Positions 45,722 through 54,484 are shown, counted from the first letter of the stretch. The stretch: DNA of 64,000 bases from Streptomyces sp. WM6386 (GCF_000972385.1 NZ_JXTE01000053.1:1-64000), one strand, 5' to 3'. Notes: generated from the letters alone by a model not told the origin. Made by a program: numbers and translations.

Positions 45722-46396
45722 CTACGCGGCCTCTTTGGCCTTGGTCGCATACATGTCCACGTACTCCTGACCGGACAGCTGCATGACCTCCGTCATCACG
45801 GAGTCCGTCACCGCCCGCAGCACATACCGATCCCGGTCCATCCCCTCGTACCGGGAGAACTCCATCGCCTCACCGAAGCGAACGGTGACGCGGCCGGGCC
45901 GCGGGATGCCGGCCCCACCCGGCTGCACCTTGTCCGTACCGATGATGGCGAACGGCACGACCGGCGCACCGGTCATCATGGCCAGCCGCGCGATTCCGGT
46001 GCGACCGCGGTAGAGCCGGCCGTCGGGGGAGCGGGTGCCCTCCGGGTAGATGCTGAAGACCTTGCCCTCCTCCAGCACCCGGCGCCCGGTCATCAGCGCC
46101 GCGACACCGCCGCGCCCGCCGTCCCGGTCGACCGGGATCATGCCGCAGCCCGTGAAGAACCAGGCCATCAGACGCCCCTTGAGGCCCTTGCCGGTGACGT
46201 ACTCGTCCTTGCCGATGAAGAAGACCTGACGGTCGCAGAAGAGCGGCATGATCATCGAGTCGATGAACGTGAGGTGGTTGCCGGCGAGGATCACCGGACC
46301 GTCTCCCGGGATGTGCTCCGCGCCCTCCACCCGGGGGCGGAACATCAGGCGCATGATCGGTCCGAGCACTGCCTTGATGAGCGCGAAGCGGGACAA
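45722..46396 (-). CDS. 1-acyl-sn-glycerol-3-phosphate acyltransferase-like protein (PlsC family)
   Basis: The 224-residue product has acyltransferase motif I as GNHLTFIDS (NHxxxxD), motif II around GMIPVDR and motif III YPEGTRSPDG, with motif IV VPFAIIG. It would acylate lysophosphatidate or a related acceptor at the membrane. I use TTG 46396, five bases after GGAGG, giving the family-typical start LSRFALIKAV. A longer frame to 46474 exists without a Shine-Dalgarno. It is divergent from the GlpQ gene, another phospholipid-related enzyme. Confidence 0.88.
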   Translation of the reverse strand: MSRFALIKAVLGPIMRLMFRPRVEGAEHIPGDGPVILAGNHLTFIDSMIMPLFCDRQVFFIGKDEYVTGKGLKGRLMAWFFTGCGMIPVDRDGGRGGVAALMTGRRVLEEGKVFSIYPEGTRSPDGRLYRGRTGIARLAMMTGAPVVPFAIIGTDKVQPGGAGIPRPGRVTVRFGEAMEFSRYEGMDRDRYVLRAVTDSVMTEVMQLSGQEYVDMYATKAKEAA

Positions 46397-46488
46397 CGGA
46401 TCCTCCGGTGTCAAGTGAATCGGTATATGTCTGTGCAGGTGAGGACGATACTCGCGGTTCCGGGGGTCGTGCACATCGGGTGCGCCGG

Positions 46489-46532
46489 GTTCACCGAGGT
46501 CTTACGCACTGTTGACGCTGGTTTACCTGCGG
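46489..46532 (+). promoter_or_regulatory. PHO-box-like array upstream of the glpQ-type gene
   Basis: Four consecutive 11-base units start with GTTCACC (46489), TCTTACG (46500), GTTGACG (46511) and TTTACCT (46522), the layout of Streptomyces PhoP boxes. It lies in the 332-base gap 46397-46728, which holds no gene that I can support. The position would serve the rightward phosphodiesterase gene, and perhaps also plsC. Confidence 0.6.
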
Positions 46533-46728
46533 TGGCGCACGGTGTACCGCCCGTAACCCGTTGGCCATGATGTGACGGACATCGCGTACCCCTTCTGATG
46601 AGCCGTCAACTCAAACCCTCGGTACGACTTCCAGCGTCACCCGCGTGTTCTGCCGGAGGTCTCCCGTCCGTCATGTACACGCACCTACGATCGGCCCGCA
46701 GCGCAGAGCCGACGCAGGGAGGGCCCTC

Positions 46729-47892
46729 ATGGGAACGCAGAACTCGGACGAGCAGGTGGGCGGCACCGGACGGCGGGCACTTCTCGGCGCCGCGGTGCTC
46801 GGTGCGAGCGGAGCGGTCCTCGGACTGTCGGGTACCGCGAGAGCGGGCGAGGACCGGCATGGTGGAGGAGTGAAGAGCCTGCCCGTGCCGACGATCATCG
46901 GCCACCGGGGCGCCAGCGGCTACCGGCCCGAGCACACCCTCGGCTCGTACCAGCTCGCCCTCGACCTGGGCGCCCATGTCGTGGAGGCCGGCGACCTGGT
47001 GCCCACCAGGGACGGTCACCTCGTCTGCCGTCACGAGCCGGAGATCGGAGGCACGACGGACGTCGCGGACCATCCCGAGTTCGCCGGCCGCAAGACCACC
47101 AAGCTCCTCGACGGCGTCTCCGTCACCGGCTGGTTCACCGAGGACTTCACGCTCGCCGAGCTGAAGACCCTGCGCGCGATCGAGCGCATCCCGGCCAACC
47201 GTCCGCACAACACCCTCTACAACGGCCGCTGGGAGATCCCCACCTTCGAAGAGGTCCTGAAGTGGCAGGACGAGCAGACCCGCAAGCGGGGCAAGCAGGT
47301 CTGGATCTACCCCGAGACCAAGCACCCCACGTACTTCCGCAAGCTGGGCCTGGGCCTGGAGGAGCGGGTCGCGAAGCTGCTGCGCAAGTACGGCAAGGAC
47401 GGCAGGAACGCGCCGGTCATCCTCCAGTCCTTCGAGCCGACCAGCATCCAGCGGCTGAACAAGCTGGTCGGCAACCCGCTGGTCGTCCTGCTCTCCTCCG
47501 CGGCCGGCCGCCCCTGGGACTTCGTCGAGACGGGTGACCCGCGCACGGTCGCCGACCTGATCACGCCCAAGGGCCTCAAGGAGATCGCCGACTATGCCCA
47601 GGGCATCGGCCCGACCCTGGACCTGGTCATCCCGAAGGACGCGAACGGCAGCCTCACCACGCCGACCACCCTCGTCGCGGACGCGCACAAGGCGGGCCTG
47701 ATCCTGCACCCGTACACCATGCGCAACGAGAACCCCTTCCTGCCCACCGAGTTCCGCAAGGGCACCGACGCCGACGCGTACGGCGATGTCTTCGGCGCCT
47801 ACCGGACGTACTTCGCCACAGGCATCGACGGAGTCTTCACCGACAACCCGGACACCGGCCTGCTGGCCCGCCAGGATTTCGTCAACGGCTGA
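46729..47892 (+). CDS. glpQ: Secreted glycerophosphodiester phosphodiesterase
   Basis: The 387-residue enzyme has a twin-arginine-like signal (GRRALLGAAVLGASGAVLG) and the GDPD barrel (IIGHRGASGYRPEHTLGSYQLALDLGA). His and Arg of HRG and the Glu of PEHT are present. The metal-binding E-x-D that follows reads E-A-G-D, one residue longer than in many homologues. DGHLVCRHEPEI and the C-terminal GVFTDNPD match the family. It releases glycerol-3-phosphate from deacylated phospholipids or teichoic acid, which fits the upstream PHO-like box. Confidence 0.93.
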   Translation: MGTQNSDEQVGGTGRRALLGAAVLGASGAVLGLSGTARAGEDRHGGGVKSLPVPTIIGHRGASGYRPEHTLGSYQLALDLGAHVVEAGDLVPTRDGHLVCRHEPEIGGTTDVADHPEFAGRKTTKLLDGVSVTGWFTEDFTLAELKTLRAIERIPANRPHNTLYNGRWEIPTFEEVLKWQDEQTRKRGKQVWIYPETKHPTYFRKLGLGLEERVAKLLRKYGKDGRNAPVILQSFEPTSIQRLNKLVGNPLVVLLSSAAGRPWDFVETGDPRTVADLITPKGLKEIADYAQGIGPTLDLVIPKDANGSLTTPTTLVADAHKAGLILHPYTMRNENPFLPTEFRKGTDADAYGDVFGAYRTYFATGIDGVFTDNPDTGLLARQDFVNG

Positions 47893-47966
47893 GCGCGCGA
47901 CCCCGGTTGGGGTGACAACCGGCCGTCCGGGCAACCCGCAGCCCGGGCGGCCGCGTCGTCAGGCAT

Positions 47967-48473
47967 ATGACGCACGACCTCGTGGCCACGCTGCGCCCCC
48001 TGCTCACCGCCGAGGCCTCCGCCGAGGCACATGCCACCGGTGCGGAACCGGGCGACCTGGAACAGGCGGTCTGGCTCCGCCTTCTGGAACGCCTCGACAC
48101 CGACGGCCCGCCGAGCGACCCGCAGGGCTGGCTGCGCAGAGCCGTCCGCTCCGAGTCCCGCCGTACCCGTCGTACGACCAGGCTCGAACGGCCGTATGAG
48201 ACCGAGCCCGCGGACGACGTGGACCGCACCCCCGAACACCTCGCCCTCGCGGCGGCCCGCGGCCGGGCGCTGCGTGATGCCGTACGCCGTCTGCCGGGCC
48301 GCTGCCCGAGTCTGATGGAGGCGCTGCTCTCCCCGATGGACCTCACCTATCGGGAAATCGCGGGGGAGTTGGGTATCTCACAGGGCAGTCTCGGTCCGGA
48401 ACGTTCCAGATGCCTGGGTTGTCTTCGCCGATTGCTCACACCGGAGGTTGCGGCCCGCGGAGCGCGGGGATAG
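47967..48473 (+). CDS. Sigma-70 ECF-like factor, compact
   Basis: The 168-residue product has a region 2-like helix set (GDLEQAVWLRLLERLD...DPQGWLRRAVRSESRRTRR) and a region 4 HTH (LTYREIAGELGISQGSLGPERSRCLGCLRRLL). It matches small sigma-70/SigJ-like proteins in Streptomyces. There is no anti-sigma factor next to it. The DNA-recognition helix carries Gly and Pro (GSLGPERSR), as in many ECF region 4 domains. The target promoters are unknown. Confidence 0.85.
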   Translation: MTHDLVATLRPLLTAEASAEAHATGAEPGDLEQAVWLRLLERLDTDGPPSDPQGWLRRAVRSESRRTRRTTRLERPYETEPADDVDRTPEHLALAAARGRALRDAVRRLPGRCPSLMEALLSPMDLTYREIAGELGISQGSLGPERSRCLGCLRRLLTPEVAARGARG

Positions 48474-48519
48474 GAGTGAAGGACGAAATGGCGATCAGGT
48501 GAGCGGGAGGCGTGCGCAC

Positions 48520-49017
48520 ATGGGCATGAGCGTGACCATCTCGGTGGCGACCGAACAGGACGCGGAGCAGATCTTCAGGCTTCAGTACCTGTGCTTCCAG
48601 AGCGAGGCGGCGTTGTACGGCAACTACCGCATCGATCCGCTCGTCCAGACCCTGGACTCGGTCCGGGGGGAGGTCGCCGCGGACTGCGTCTTCGTGGCCC
48701 GGCTCGGCGAGGAGGTGGTCGGCTCCGTGCGCGGCCGCATCACCGAGGACGGCTCGGCCGCCATCGGCAAGCTCTGCGTCCACCCCCGTCTCCAGGGCCA
48801 CGGCATCGGTGCCCGGCTTCTCCGCGCGGCCGAATCGGCTCTGGTCGAGGAGCGCGGCGCCACCCGGTTCCGCCTCTTCACGGGCCACCGCAGCGAGGGC
48901 AACCTCCGCCTCTACCGCAAGGTGGGCTACGAGGCGGTCGGCACCTCCAAGGGCGCGGACGGCGTACCGATGATCGTCCTGGAGAAGCCGGCCGGCGCCT
49001 ACGCGGCGACGGCCTGA
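48520..49017 (+). CDS. GNAT family N-acetyltransferase
   Basis: The 165-residue acetyltransferase begins MGMSVTISVATEQDAEQIFRLQ. Acetyl-CoA motif A (LCVHPRLQGHGIGARLLRAAES) and motif B (HRSEGNLRLYRKVGYEAVG) are clear. ATG 48520 is nine bases after GGGAGG. It follows the sigma-like gene by 46 bases and may be co-transcribed. Substrate unknown. Confidence 0.92.
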   Translation: MGMSVTISVATEQDAEQIFRLQYLCFQSEAALYGNYRIDPLVQTLDSVRGEVAADCVFVARLGEEVVGSVRGRITEDGSAAIGKLCVHPRLQGHGIGARLLRAAESALVEERGATRFRLFTGHRSEGNLRLYRKVGYEAVGTSKGADGVPMIVLEKPAGAYAATA

Positions 49018-49024
49018 GGGCTTG

Positions 49025-49462
49025 TCAGACGGTCCGCGCCTTACGGAGCCAGTAGATGGCCGACAGCGGCAGCAGTACGGGGATGAAGACATACCCCATG
49101 CCGTAGTCCGACCAGACGGTCGCGTCGGGGAACGCCGACGGGTCCAGCAGGGTCCAGGTGCCCACCGTCAGCACACCCACCAGCTCGGCGGCGCAGCACA
49201 CCAGCGCCGCCTTGCGGGCGGTCTCCCCGCCGCGCACCAGCGTGTAGGTGATGAAGCCGTACACCAGACCCGCGACGGCGGACAGGGAGTAGGCGAGCGG
49301 CGCCCGGTCGAACTCGGTCGCGATCTGGTAGATCGAACGCGACACCGCACCGACGACCATCACGCCGTACAGCCACACCAGCAGCGTGCCAGGACCGCTG
49401 ACCAATCGGTTCTTCGCCGACTCGCCCTCCGTCACGGTCACCTCAGCCTCCCCAGATGTCAT
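49025..49462 (-). CDS. Four-helix integral membrane protein
   Basis: The 145-residue protein has four predicted helices (about 26-48, 58-80, 84-103, 118-140). The N-terminus is acidic (SGEAEVTVTEGES) and the segment YQIATEFDRAPLAYSLSAVAGLVYGF is characteristic of an uncharacterised Streptomyces family. Its first 20 bases overlap the end of the upstream membrane-protein gene, so the pair form an operon and possibly a complex. Confidence 0.85.
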   Translation of the reverse strand: MTSGEAEVTVTEGESAKNRLVSGPGTLLVWLYGVMVVGAVSRSIYQIATEFDRAPLAYSLSAVAGLVYGFITYTLVRGGETARKAALVCCAAELVGVLTVGTWTLLDPSAFPDATVWSDYGMGYVFIPVLLPLSAIYWLRKARTV

Positions 49463-49802
49463 AGAGCCGCACCTCGAGAACGGCCAGCACCACAGCGCCG
49501 GCGGCGGCCGTCACCGAGCCCCACTTCGACCGCTCCGACAGCGACATGAACCCCGCGGCCGGGACACAGGCGAACGCGCCCAGCAGATACGCCACGAAGA
49601 TCGTCGTCCCCTGCTCCGGCTTCTCGCCCCGCGCCAGCTGCACGATCCCGACCACCAGCTGCACAAGCGCCAGCAGCGACACCACACCCATCCCGATGAA
49701 GTGCCAGTCCTTCGTCGGCTCATCGCGATAGGCCGCCCAGCCGCACCACGCGGCGAGCAACAGCGCGGCGACGCCGGTCACAAGCGTCAGGGCATCAAGC
49801 AT
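49443..49802 (-). CDS. Small integral membrane protein
   Basis: The 119-residue protein has four hydrophobic helices (about 3-24, 36-58, 68-86, 94-112) with DEPTKDWHFIGMG and EKPEQGTTIFVAY as loops. Homologous arrangement to other Streptomyces two-gene membrane operons; function unknown. First gene of the pair with 49025-49462, overlapping it by 20 bases. Confidence 0.85.
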   Translation of the reverse strand: MLDALTLVTGVAALLLAAWCGWAAYRDEPTKDWHFIGMGVVSLLALVQLVVGIVQLARGEKPEQGTTIFVAYLLGAFACVPAAGFMSLSERSKWGSVTAAAGAVVLAVLEVRLYDIWGG

Positions 49803-49951
49803 GCGCCGACCCTATTACGGCCCGAAAGCCCTGATGCGGCCGACCCCGGCGGCCTCCGGTCCGGGCCGGACGCCGAACACGGGGTTCGGCCCTGTCACCG
49901 CCGGTCACCGGCCGGGCGATCACGCTCCCGAGGCCCCGTAGGGTCTAGACC

Positions 49952-50602
49952 ATGACGATCCACGCACAAGCCCTGCTCTTCGACAACGACGGCACCCTCG
50001 TCTCCTCCCTCGCCTCGGTGGACCGCTGCTGGCGCCAGTGGGCCGCGGAGTACGGGATCACGGCCGAGGAGTTCGGGCGCATCGAGCTGCACGGTCGTAC
50101 CGCTGCCGAGATAGCCGCCGACCTGCTGCCCGCCGAGGTCGTGCCGGAGGCGGTCGCGCGGATCGAGAAGCTGGAGGTGGAGGACGTGCCGAACGGGGGT
50201 GTGCGGTTGCTGCCGGGGACGAAGGCGTTCCTCGACTCCCTGCCCGCCGACCGCTGGGCCGTCGTCACCTCCGCCACCCGGCGCCTCGCCGAGGCCCGGC
50301 TGGACGCCGTCGGCATCCTGCCCAAGACCCTCGTCGCCGCCGAGGACGTCACCCGCGGCAAGCCCGACCCCGAGCCCTACCTCCTCGCCGCCCGCGCACT
50401 CGGCGTCGACCCGGCGCGCTGCGTGGTCTTCGAGGACGCCCCCGCGGGCCTGAGGGCCGGTCGCGCCGCCGGGATGACCACCGTGGCATTGGCCACAACC
50501 CACCAGGCCCATGAGCTCGACGCCGACCTCGTCGTCGACAACCTGTCGGCCTTGTCGGCCCTGGTCGCCGACGGGGGAGTGGAGATCTCCGCCCGCCCCT
50601 GA
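49952..50602 (+). CDS. HAD-IA phosphatase (phosphoglycolate phosphatase/sugar phosphatase-like)
   Basis: The 216-residue HAD hydrolase has motif I LFDNDGTLVSS (Asp nucleophile and acid), a helical cap (about 18-80), motif II VVTSATRR, motif III Lys in RGKPDPEPY and motif IV VVFEDAPAGLRAG. The cap and the DNDGT motif resemble the small-sugar phosphatases (beta-phosphoglucomutase-like, glycerol-3-phosphatase). ATG 49952 lies just after GGGTCTAGACC with no strong ribosome site, so a leaderless or short-leader mRNA is possible. Confidence 0.92.
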   Translation: MTIHAQALLFDNDGTLVSSLASVDRCWRQWAAEYGITAEEFGRIELHGRTAAEIAADLLPAEVVPEAVARIEKLEVEDVPNGGVRLLPGTKAFLDSLPADRWAVVTSATRRLAEARLDAVGILPKTLVAAEDVTRGKPDPEPYLLAARALGVDPARCVVFEDAPAGLRAGRAAGMTTVALATTHQAHELDADLVVDNLSALSALVADGGVEISARP

Positions 50603-50716
50603 CCCCTGTCCGCCGCTGTCCGGCATGCGGACAGCGGCGCTTTGTCAGGACCGTGGATCTGCTTTACTGATTTCATGACCACGACGAGCAGCCGCACCCT
50701 TGCGACCGAGGCGACC

Positions 50717-50761
50717 ATGACGCCCGGTGCTCGCTGTATGTGTCGAATGTGCGCCTTCTAG
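50717..50761 (+). CDS. Cys/Met-rich leader peptide upstream of metNIQ
   Basis: A 14-residue reading frame, MTPGARCMCRMCAF, is preceded at 5-base spacing by GAGG. Three Cys and two Met after the start lie in its last eight residues. The same frame can start 14 codons earlier at ATG 50675, giving 28 residues. It ends 239 bases before the metN GTG. Ribosome stalling at Cys or Met codons could control a downstream attenuator; this is inferred from composition and position. Confidence 0.6.
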   Translation: MTPGARCMCRMCAF

Positions 50762-50847
50762 AGGGCCCCCGCACCACCCCGAGCTCGCGCCCCGAAGCGA
50801 GACGCCGTGGCATGTCCGTGCGCTGAATGCCGTACGTGACCGACGCC

Positions 50848-50882
50848 TCCCCCACTGCCTGAACGGCGTGGGGGGACCCCCA
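50848..50882 (+). promoter_or_regulatory. Alternative hairpins in the metN leader
   Basis: TCCCCCAC (50848-50855) can pair with the run GTGGGGGG (50868-50875). The same G-run can instead pair with CCCCA (50878-50882), so the structures are mutually exclusive, as expected of an attenuator. There is no T-run after them. The stretch 50762-51000 holds no further gene. Confidence 0.45.
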
Positions 50883-51000
50883 TCGCGCACATGTTCTCCC
50901 CGGCTCCTGTGCCACCGCACGAGAACCGTGCCGCGTTCCCGACCGAATGCACCCGCCAGGGCACACCCACGCCCTGCACCCGACAGTGACGGAAACCCCA

Positions 51001-52035
51001 GTGATCACCACAACGGGCCTGACCAAGGTCTACCGCTCCCGCGGCCGTGAGGTCACCGCCCTGGACGGCGTCGATCTCCACGTCCGCGAAGGCGAGGTCT
51101 ACGGCGTCATCGGCCAGTCCGGCGCCGGCAAGTCCTCGCTCATCCGCTGCGTCAACCTGCTGGAGAAGCCCACCGCCGGCACGGTCGCCGTCGCCGGCCA
51201 GGACCTCACCGCCCTCGCGGGCCGCGGTCCGCGGGCCGGCAGGGAACTGCGCCGGGCCCGCAGCCGTATCGGCATGGTCTTCCAGCACTTCAACCTGCTG
51301 TCCTCCCGGACCGTCCAGGACAACGTCGAGCTGCCGCTGGAGATCCTCGGCACGTCCGGCAAGGACCGCTCCCGCAAGGCGCTCGAACTCCTCGACCTCG
51401 TCGGTCTCTCCGACAAGGCCAAGGCCTACCCCGCCCAGCTCTCCGGCGGCCAGAAGCAGCGCGTCGGCATCGCCCGCGCCCTGGCCGGCGACCCCAAGGT
51501 CCTCCTCTCCGACGAGGCCACCAGCGCCCTCGACCCGGAGACCACCCGCTCGATCCTCCAGCTGCTGCGGGACCTGAACCGCCAGCTCGGCCTCACCGTC
51601 CTCCTCATCACCCACGAGATGGACGTCGTGAAGTCGATCTGCGACTCCGCCGCCCTCATGGAGAACGGCCGCATCGTCGAGTCCGGCACCGTCAGCGAAC
51701 TCCTCGCCACCCCCGGCTCCGAGCTCGCCACCGCGCTCTTCCCCGTCGGCGGCGAGGCCACCGGCGACGACCGCACCGTCATCGACGTCACCTTCCACGG
51801 CGAGGCCGCGACCCAGCCGGTCATCTCCCAGCTGTCGCGCACGTACAACATCGACATCTCGATCCTCGGCGCCGCCATCGACACCGTCGGCGGCCTCCAG
51901 GTCGGCCGGATGCGCATCGAACTGCCCGGCCGCTACGAGGACAACGTCGTGCCGATCGGCTTCCTGCGCGAACAGGGTCTTCAGATCGACGTCGTGGGCC
52001 AGGAGCCCCTGCTGGTCAAGGAAGGTGCGAAGTGA
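51001..52035 (+). CDS. metN: Methionine ABC transporter, ATP-binding protein
   Basis: The 344-residue ATPase has Walker A (GQSGAGKSS), Q-loop (VFQHFNLL), the LSGGQKQR signature, Walker B (VLLSDEATSALD) and H-loop (LITHEMD). It ends with the NIL regulatory domain (about 270-344, TFHGEAATQPVISQLSRTYNIDISILGA) that senses methionine in MetN. I use GTG 51001 (VITTTGLTKVYR) with GGAA upstream; GTG 50986 and ATG 50947 remain possible. Together with MetI and MetQ it imports methionine. Confidence 0.95.
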   Translation: MITTTGLTKVYRSRGREVTALDGVDLHVREGEVYGVIGQSGAGKSSLIRCVNLLEKPTAGTVAVAGQDLTALAGRGPRAGRELRRARSRIGMVFQHFNLLSSRTVQDNVELPLEILGTSGKDRSRKALELLDLVGLSDKAKAYPAQLSGGQKQRVGIARALAGDPKVLLSDEATSALDPETTRSILQLLRDLNRQLGLTVLLITHEMDVVKSICDSAALMENGRIVESGTVSELLATPGSELATALFPVGGEATGDDRTVIDVTFHGEAATQPVISQLSRTYNIDISILGAAIDTVGGLQVGRMRIELPGRYEDNVVPIGFLREQGLQIDVVGQEPLLVKEGAK

Positions 52036-52760
52036 CCTGGTCGCAGATGTGGGCGTTGCTGGAGCCTGAGTGTTGGAACACGCTGTACATGGTCGGCTGG
52101 TCCACACTCATCGCCATCGGCGGCGGACTTCCTCTCGGAGTGCTGCTGGTCCTGACCGACCGGGGCGAGCTGTTGCAGAACGTCGTCGCCAACAAGGTCA
52201 TCGGGCAGATCGTGAACGTGACCCGCTCGATGCCGTTCATCATCCTGATGGTCGCGTTGATGACCTTCACTCGCTGGATCACCGGGACGACCATCGGCCG
52301 TGACGCCGCCATCGTGCCGCTGGCCGTCGGCGCAGTCCCCTTCTTCGCTCGGCTGGTCGAGACGGCCGTCCGCGAAGTGGACGGCGGGCTGGTCGAAGCC
52401 GTGCAGTCGATGGGCGGCAACACCTGGACCATCGTGCGCAAGGTTCTCGTGCCCGAGTCGCTGCCATCCCTGATCGCCTCGGCGACCACCACGGTCGTCG
52501 CCCTCATCGGGTACTCCGCGATGGCCGGCACCGTGGGTGCCGGTGGCCTGGGTGACCTGGCCATCCGCTACGGCTACCAGCGTTTCGAGAGCGAGCTGAT
52601 GTGGGTGATCGTGGCGATCCTCGCCGTCGTCATCTCGGTCATCCAGTTCGCCGGCGACTACGCGGCCCGCGCCCTGTACAGCCGGGGCGGACGCGGCGGT
52701 GGCCCGACGCCGAGGCTGCGGCTGCTGAAGGCCGCGACGGCGGACACCAAGACCGTCTGA
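52032..52760 (+). CDS. metI: Methionine ABC transporter, permease
   Basis: The 242-residue permease has five or six helices and the EAA coupling loop (EAVQSMGGNTWTIVRKVLVPESLPSLI). The SMPFIILMVALMTFTRWITGTTIG segment is typical of MetI. A basic C-terminal tail is slightly longer than usual. GTG 52032 overlaps the metN stop (GTGA), so the subunits are translated together. Confidence 0.96.
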   Translation: MTWSQMWALLEPECWNTLYMVGWSTLIAIGGGLPLGVLLVLTDRGELLQNVVANKVIGQIVNVTRSMPFIILMVALMTFTRWITGTTIGRDAAIVPLAVGAVPFFARLVETAVREVDGGLVEAVQSMGGNTWTIVRKVLVPESLPSLIASATTTVVALIGYSAMAGTVGAGGLGDLAIRYGYQRFESELMWVIVAILAVVISVIQFAGDYAARALYSRGGRGGGPTPRLRLLKAATADTKTV

Positions 52761-52838
52761 GCCATTCCGCGACAACCCCCAGATTTCCCCGTGCACCCAA
52801 TCGCGGGGTCGCTGCACCCAAAAGGAAAGGCACTTTTC

Positions 52839-53675
52839 GTGCGTAACACCGTAAAGCTCACCACCGCAGTCCTCGCCGCCGGAGCCCTCACCTTCGGTCT
52901 CTCCGCCTGCGGCTCGGAGGACTCCTCCACATCCGCCTCCGCCGACACCAGCGGCCCGCTGGTCGTCGCCGCGAGCCCCGTCCCGCACGCCGAGATCCTG
53001 AACTATGTGAAGGACAACCTGGCGAAGAAGGCGGGCCTCGACCTGGAGGTCAAGGAGTTCACGGACTACGTCACGCCGAACACGGCGACCGAAGACGGTT
53101 CGGTGGGCGCCAACTACTTCCAGAACCAGCCGTACCTCGACGACTTCAACAAGAAGAACGGCACCCACATCGTGCCCGTCGTGACGGTCCACCTGGAGCC
53201 GCTCGGCCTCTACTCGAACAAGGTGAAGAGCGCCGACGCCCTCAAGAGCGGTGCGACGATCGCCGTTCCGAACGACAGCGTGAACGAGGCCCGTGCCCTC
53301 AAGCTGCTCGACGCCAACGGGATCATCACGCTCAAGGACGGCGTGGGCAACGACGCGACCCCGGCCGACATCACCAAGAACCCCAAGAACCTCGAGTTCA
53401 AGGAGCTGGAGGCGGCCCAGACCCCGCGCTCCCTGGACGATGTCGACGCCGCGGTCATCAACGGCAACTACGCGATCGAGGCCGATCTCTCGCCCGCGAA
53501 GGACGCCCTGGTCCTGGAGTCCGCCAAGGACAACCCGTACGGCAACTTCCTCGCGGTGAAGGACGGCAACGAGGACGACCCGCGCGTGAAGAAGCTCGCC
53601 GAGCTGCTCACCTCCGCCGAGGTCAAGAAGTTCATCGAGGACAAGTACGACGGCTCGGTCATCGCGTCGTTCTGA
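52839..53675 (+). CDS. metQ: Methionine ABC transporter, substrate-binding lipoprotein
   Basis: The 278-residue lipoprotein has a signal peptide ending in the lipobox LSAC (Cys about residue 24), then a two-lobed NlpA/MetQ domain (VAASPVPHAEILNYV; VEVKEFTDYV...GANYFQNQPYLDDF; HLEPLGLYSNK; DVDAAVINGNYA). It captures methionine outside the membrane and hands it to MetI. GTG 52839 follows AAAGGAAAGG. A hairpin lies downstream. Confidence 0.96.
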   Translation: MRNTVKLTTAVLAAGALTFGLSACGSEDSSTSASADTSGPLVVAASPVPHAEILNYVKDNLAKKAGLDLEVKEFTDYVTPNTATEDGSVGANYFQNQPYLDDFNKKNGTHIVPVVTVHLEPLGLYSNKVKSADALKSGATIAVPNDSVNEARALKLLDANGIITLKDGVGNDATPADITKNPKNLEFKELEAAQTPRSLDDVDAAVINGNYAIEADLSPAKDALVLESAKDNPYGNFLAVKDGNEDDPRVKKLAELLTSAEVKKFIEDKYDGSVIASF

Positions 53676-53720
53676 GCCGACTGACCAACTGACGACGCGT
53701 ATACCGCGTATCGCCACGCA

Positions 53721-53753
53721 CAGGGTCCACTCGGTCACCCCGGGTGGACCCTG
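53721..53753 (+). terminator. metNIQ terminator hairpin
   Basis: CAGGGTCCAC (53721-53730) and GTGGACCCTG (53744-53753) form a perfect 10-bp stem with a 13-base loop, 46 bases after the metQ stop. Confidence 0.75.
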
Positions 53754-53845
53754 TAGTGCGGTTCAGTGCTTTCATGCTGCATGCTGGGCAGTTCAGCAGG
53801 AGCTCAGCAGGACTTGAAGGTTTTCCGAAGGTTACGGAGCGGCGC

Positions 53846-54484
53846 ATGACTAGCACCTTCCCCAACATCTCCATCAGCACGGAGCGGTTGGTGCTGCGTC
53901 CCCTCGACGAGGACGATGTGTCCGCGCTGGCCGAGATGATGAACGACGAACAGGTCGCCGCCTGGACCCACGTCCCCCAGCCCTTCAGCGAGGACGGCGC
54001 CCGCACCTGGATCACCGATCACGCGCCCACCGAACGCGAGGCGGGCCGTGGACTCGACCTCGCCGTAACGGAGTTCCTCACCCAGCGACTGGTGGGCGTC
54101 GTCCAGCTGACCAAGACGAACTGGTACATCCGCGCCACCGAGCTGTCGTACATCATCGCCCCCTGGGCCCGCGGCGAGGGCTATGCCTCCGAGGCGGCGC
54201 TCGCCACCGCCCAATGGCTGTTCACGGACCAGAAGTTCGAGCGCATAGAGCTGCGCACGGCGGCCGACAACACCGCCTCCCAGCAGGTCGCCCAGAAGAT
54301 CGGCTGCATCAGCGAGGGCGTCCTGCGCAACGCCTGCATAGCGCGAGTCCGTACCGAGGACGACACCTGGAGCGACGTCCGCACCGACTTCATCGTCTGG
54401 AGCCTGCTGCCGGAGGACATCGAGGGCACCGGAGAGCAGCTGACCGATTCCGACGGTTTCACCTCGTACGGCGACTGGAACTGA
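53846..54484 (+). CDS. GNAT family N-acetyltransferase, RimJ/RimL type
   Basis: The 212-residue product has the RimJ/RimL/SpeG pattern: ISTERLVLRPLDEDDVSALAEMM, LSYIIAPWARGEGYASEAALATAQWLF (acetyl-CoA motif A) and RIELRTAADNTASQQVAQKIGCISEGVLRN (motif B). It may acetylate a ribosomal protein N-terminus, an antibiotic or a polyamine; the substrate is not evident. ATG 53846 is preferred over upstream frames because the family motif starts there and GGAG precedes it at good spacing. Confidence 0.92.
   Translation: MTSTFPNISISTERLVLRPLDEDDVSALAEMMNDEQVAAWTHVPQPFSEDGARTWITDHAPTEREAGRGLDLAVTEFLTQRLVGVVQLTKTNWYIRATELSYIIAPWARGEGYASEAALATAQWLFTDQKFERIELRTAADNTASQQVAQKIGCISEGVLRNACIARVRTEDDTWSDVRTDFIVWSLLPEDIEGTGEQLTDSDGFTSYGDWN

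Noticed and set aside
45871..46396. Reading frames on the plus strand through plsC
   Set aside because: Shadows; the minus-strand frame has all PlsC motifs.
50762..51000. SAM-I or SAM-IV riboswitch before metN
   Set aside because: The conserved core sequences of these classes are not present; the leader peptide explains the region better.
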